Shown here: positions 62,092-64,000 of the stretch, piece after piece
How positions within the stretch are numbered: position 1 is the stretch's first letter
Layout: each line of letters starts with the position of its first letter
Assembly (NCBI GenBank): GCA_022410635.1
Contig: JAJVDF010000220.1
Location: 1,167,564-1,231,563, forward strand
Length of the DNA stretch: 64,000 bases
Reading direction: 5' to 3'
From: Tretioscincus oriximinensis
Taxonomy: Eukaryota > Chordata > Lepidosauria > Squamata > Gymnophthalmidae
Translations under genes and position numbers: made by a program
The notes under the pieces: generated by a model
The model's database searches: none
Seen by the model: the letters and a program-made list of their open reading frames with translations, nothing else
What the model was told of the DNA's origin: nothing

Positions 62092-64000
62092 CACCTGGGC
62101 AGTCTGAACAGAGGAAAGCAAAATATGCTCCTGTTCATGACTCCCTGCAAATGGTATTTCAGGAGTCCTGCCCCTTGCTCCATCCCGGAAGCAACATCCA
62201 GACATCCATCCTAGTACTCATTTATACCCTTGGTGTCCATAAACCTGTCTAGTCCTGTCTTGAAACTATCCAAGCATTTTGCTACCACTACCTCTCCAGG
62301 AAGTAAATTCCACAGGCCGATGACCCTCTGGGTGAAAAAATACTTTCCTTTGTCTGTTCTCACTTTTCTACCCAACAGTTTTAAGGAGGGCCCCCTGGTC
62401 CTAGTGTTGTGGGAGAGAGAAAACATTTTTTCTCTATTCACCCTGTCGATCCCATGCATGATTTTGTACACTTCAATCAGATCACCTCTCAGACGTCTCC
62501 TTTCAAGGTTGAAGAGGCCCAGACGTTGCAGCCTGACTTTATAAGGGAGGTGCTGACTTGTTTTCGATTCCTTTCCTAATTATCCCCAACATGGAATTTG
62601 CCTTTTTTGCTGCCGCTGCACACTGGGTTGACATTTTCATTGAATTGTCCACCAACACCCCAAGATCCTTTTCTTGCTTGGTCACAGAAAGCTTGGTTCC
62701 CATCAGGTGGTAGGAATAGTTGCAGTTGAAGTGCATTTGCCACTTTGATGCCCACTCACCCAATTTCAATAAATCGCTCTGGAGTGCCTTACAATCATTT
62801 TCAGTTTTCACTACCCTGAACAGTTTCGTGTCGTCAGCAAACTTGGCTACTTCACTATTTACCTCGGCATCCAGATCATTTATAAATATATTGAAAAGCA
62901 AGGGTCCCAGTACAGATCCCTGGGGTACCCCACTTCTTACCTCTTTCCACTCAGAGAACTGTCCATTTAATACTACCCTCTGTTTTCTATCTTTTAGCCA
63001 GTTTCCAATCCAGGACAAAGTCTGTCCTCTTATACCATGAGTATGGAGTTTTTTTAGAAGCCTTTGATGAGGGACTTTATCAAAAGCCTTCTGAAAATCT
63101 AGATAGACAATATCAACTGGATCCCCTTTATCTACATGTTTGTTAACACTCTCGACGAATTCTAGCAAGTTGGTAAGGCATGATTTACCTTTGCTGAAGC
63201 CATGCTGAGTTTCATTCAGCAATGCGTGCTTCTCCATGTGTTTAGTAATTTTGTTCTTAATTATGGTTTCCAACACTTTACCTGGAATTGATGTTAAACT
63301 GATGGGTCTATAATTTCCGGGATCACCACGGCATCCTTTTTTGAAGATTGGTGCTACGTTAGCTACCCTCCAATCTACTGGTACTATGGCTGATCTTAAG
63401 GAAAGATTAAATATTTTGGTTAGAAGTTCAGCAATTTCGCATTTGAGTTCTTTAAGAATTCTTGGGTGAATGCTGTCTGGCCCTGTGGATTTATAAATCT
63501 TCAGCTTATTAAGGCTAGCAAGGACCTCGTCTCTTGTTATCTCTACCCAGTTTAATTCCTCTGGTGTTCTTTCTGAGAAAACTAAATCCCTCTGTCTTCT
63601 TCAGTGAAAACTGATGCAAAAAATTCATTTAACCTCTCTGCAATCTCCACGTCCTCCTTGATTATGCCCTTTTGTCCATTGCTGTCTAGTGGTCCGACTG
63701 CTTTCCTGGTAGGATTCTTATTTCTGATATATTTGAAAAAGTCCTTATTGTTTCTTTTAATATTCTTTGCAATGTGCTCCTCAAAGTTTTTCTTCGCATC
63801 CCTGACTACCACCTTGCATTTGGTTTGCCATAGATTGTGCTCTCTTCTGTTCTCCTCACTAGGATAAGCCTTCCACTTTTTAAATGAGTTTCTCTTCATT
63901 CTAATTACTTCCTTTACTGCAGAGGTAAGCCATACGGGTGTCTTCTTGGACTTGGCAGAACCCTTTCTTCTCTTGGGAATGCATTTTATTTGAGCTTCCA
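62092..64000 (-). mobile_element. CR1-A LINE with most of the RT domain, runs off the right edge
   Basis: Minus strand. 63899-63582: linker upstream of RT (KRNNKDFFKYIRNKNP, IAERLNEFFASVFTEED). A one-base shift near 63585 leads into a long RT frame (about 63595-62539) with FKKGCRGDPGNYRPISLTS, NETQHGFSKGKSCLTNL, VYLDFQKAFDKVPH, VPQGSVLGPLLFNIFINDLD and the catalytic FADD at 62841-62830. A deletion of about 150 bases at 62553 (microhomology TGCT) removes the part seen at 41745-41897 in another copy. The C-terminus (62471-62211) ends GINEY-stop. The endonuclease domain and 5' end lie outside; the 3' tail is lost at the N at 62091. Confidence 0.92.

Noticed and set aside
1..64000. CRISPR-like arrays, operons or phage genes
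   Set aside because: The tandem repeats are microsatellites or minisatellites and the content is that of a vertebrate genome; no bacterial features were seen.

Overview
The window looks like intergenic and intronic DNA of a reptile, most probably a squamate (lizard or gecko grade). The reason is the repeat mix: two CR1 LINE subfamilies, a BovB/RTE relic, L1 and L2 LINEs, an abundant tRNA-derived SINE, and many hAT, mariner and Harbinger-type non-autonomous DNA elements. BovB together with L1, L2, CR1 and tRNA SINEs is typical of squamates, but the species cannot be read from the sequence. There are no bacterial-type genes, rRNA, functional tRNA or CRISPR arrays. Host coding content is sparse: one well-supported internal exon on the minus strand (28817-28954) and a weaker plus-strand trio (44591-44869, 54924-55168, 56128-56215). 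None could be assigned to a named gene.

Labels used below. CR1-A = CR1 copies ending in a TTATGTTC-type tail. CR1-B = CR1 copies ending in an ATGATTCT-type tail. SINE-1 = tRNA-derived SINE with a TTC/GAA tail. M1 = a family of about 400-550 bp with strong internal inverted repeats, marked by GCATTCCTGCTCC and its complement; 17 full or partial copies are recognisable by eye. M2 = a short palindromic Harbinger-like family built around TTATTCTGG. P1 = a fold-back element with long target-site duplications, probably derived from Penelope-like elements.

Layout. 0-7 kb: a hAT element with a retained promoter, two related hAT MITEs (one inside a BovB relic), an L2 3' end, and an M1 copy split by an L1. 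7-20 kb: CR1-A and CR1-B copies, SINE-1 copies with microsatellite tails, an L1 3' end, and M1 copies split by P1 and by SINE-1. 20-30 kb: an unexplained open-frame block, two more P1 copies, an M1 copy split by a hAT, a mariner MITE, and the best host exon. 30-46 kb: an L1 split by SINE-1 and a 200-base gap, an M1 split by a long CR1-B, a coding-like fragment split by CR1-A, two mariner MITEs inserted side by side, a hAT inside L2, a candidate LTR and a second gap. 46-57 kb: M1 copies, a candidate LTR, a GC-rich repeat block, a repeat-poor stretch of about 2.8 kb, and the weaker exon candidates. 57-64 kb: L2 tandem fragments, old CR1 and L2 relics, and a CR1-A with most of its reverse transcriptase running off the right edge.

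The value of the window lies in the repeat stratigraphy. M1 has been invaded by L1, P1, SINE-1, hAT and CR1-B, so it is older than all of them here. Many insertions keep readable target-site duplications, so boundaries are exact. No interacting gene system is present.
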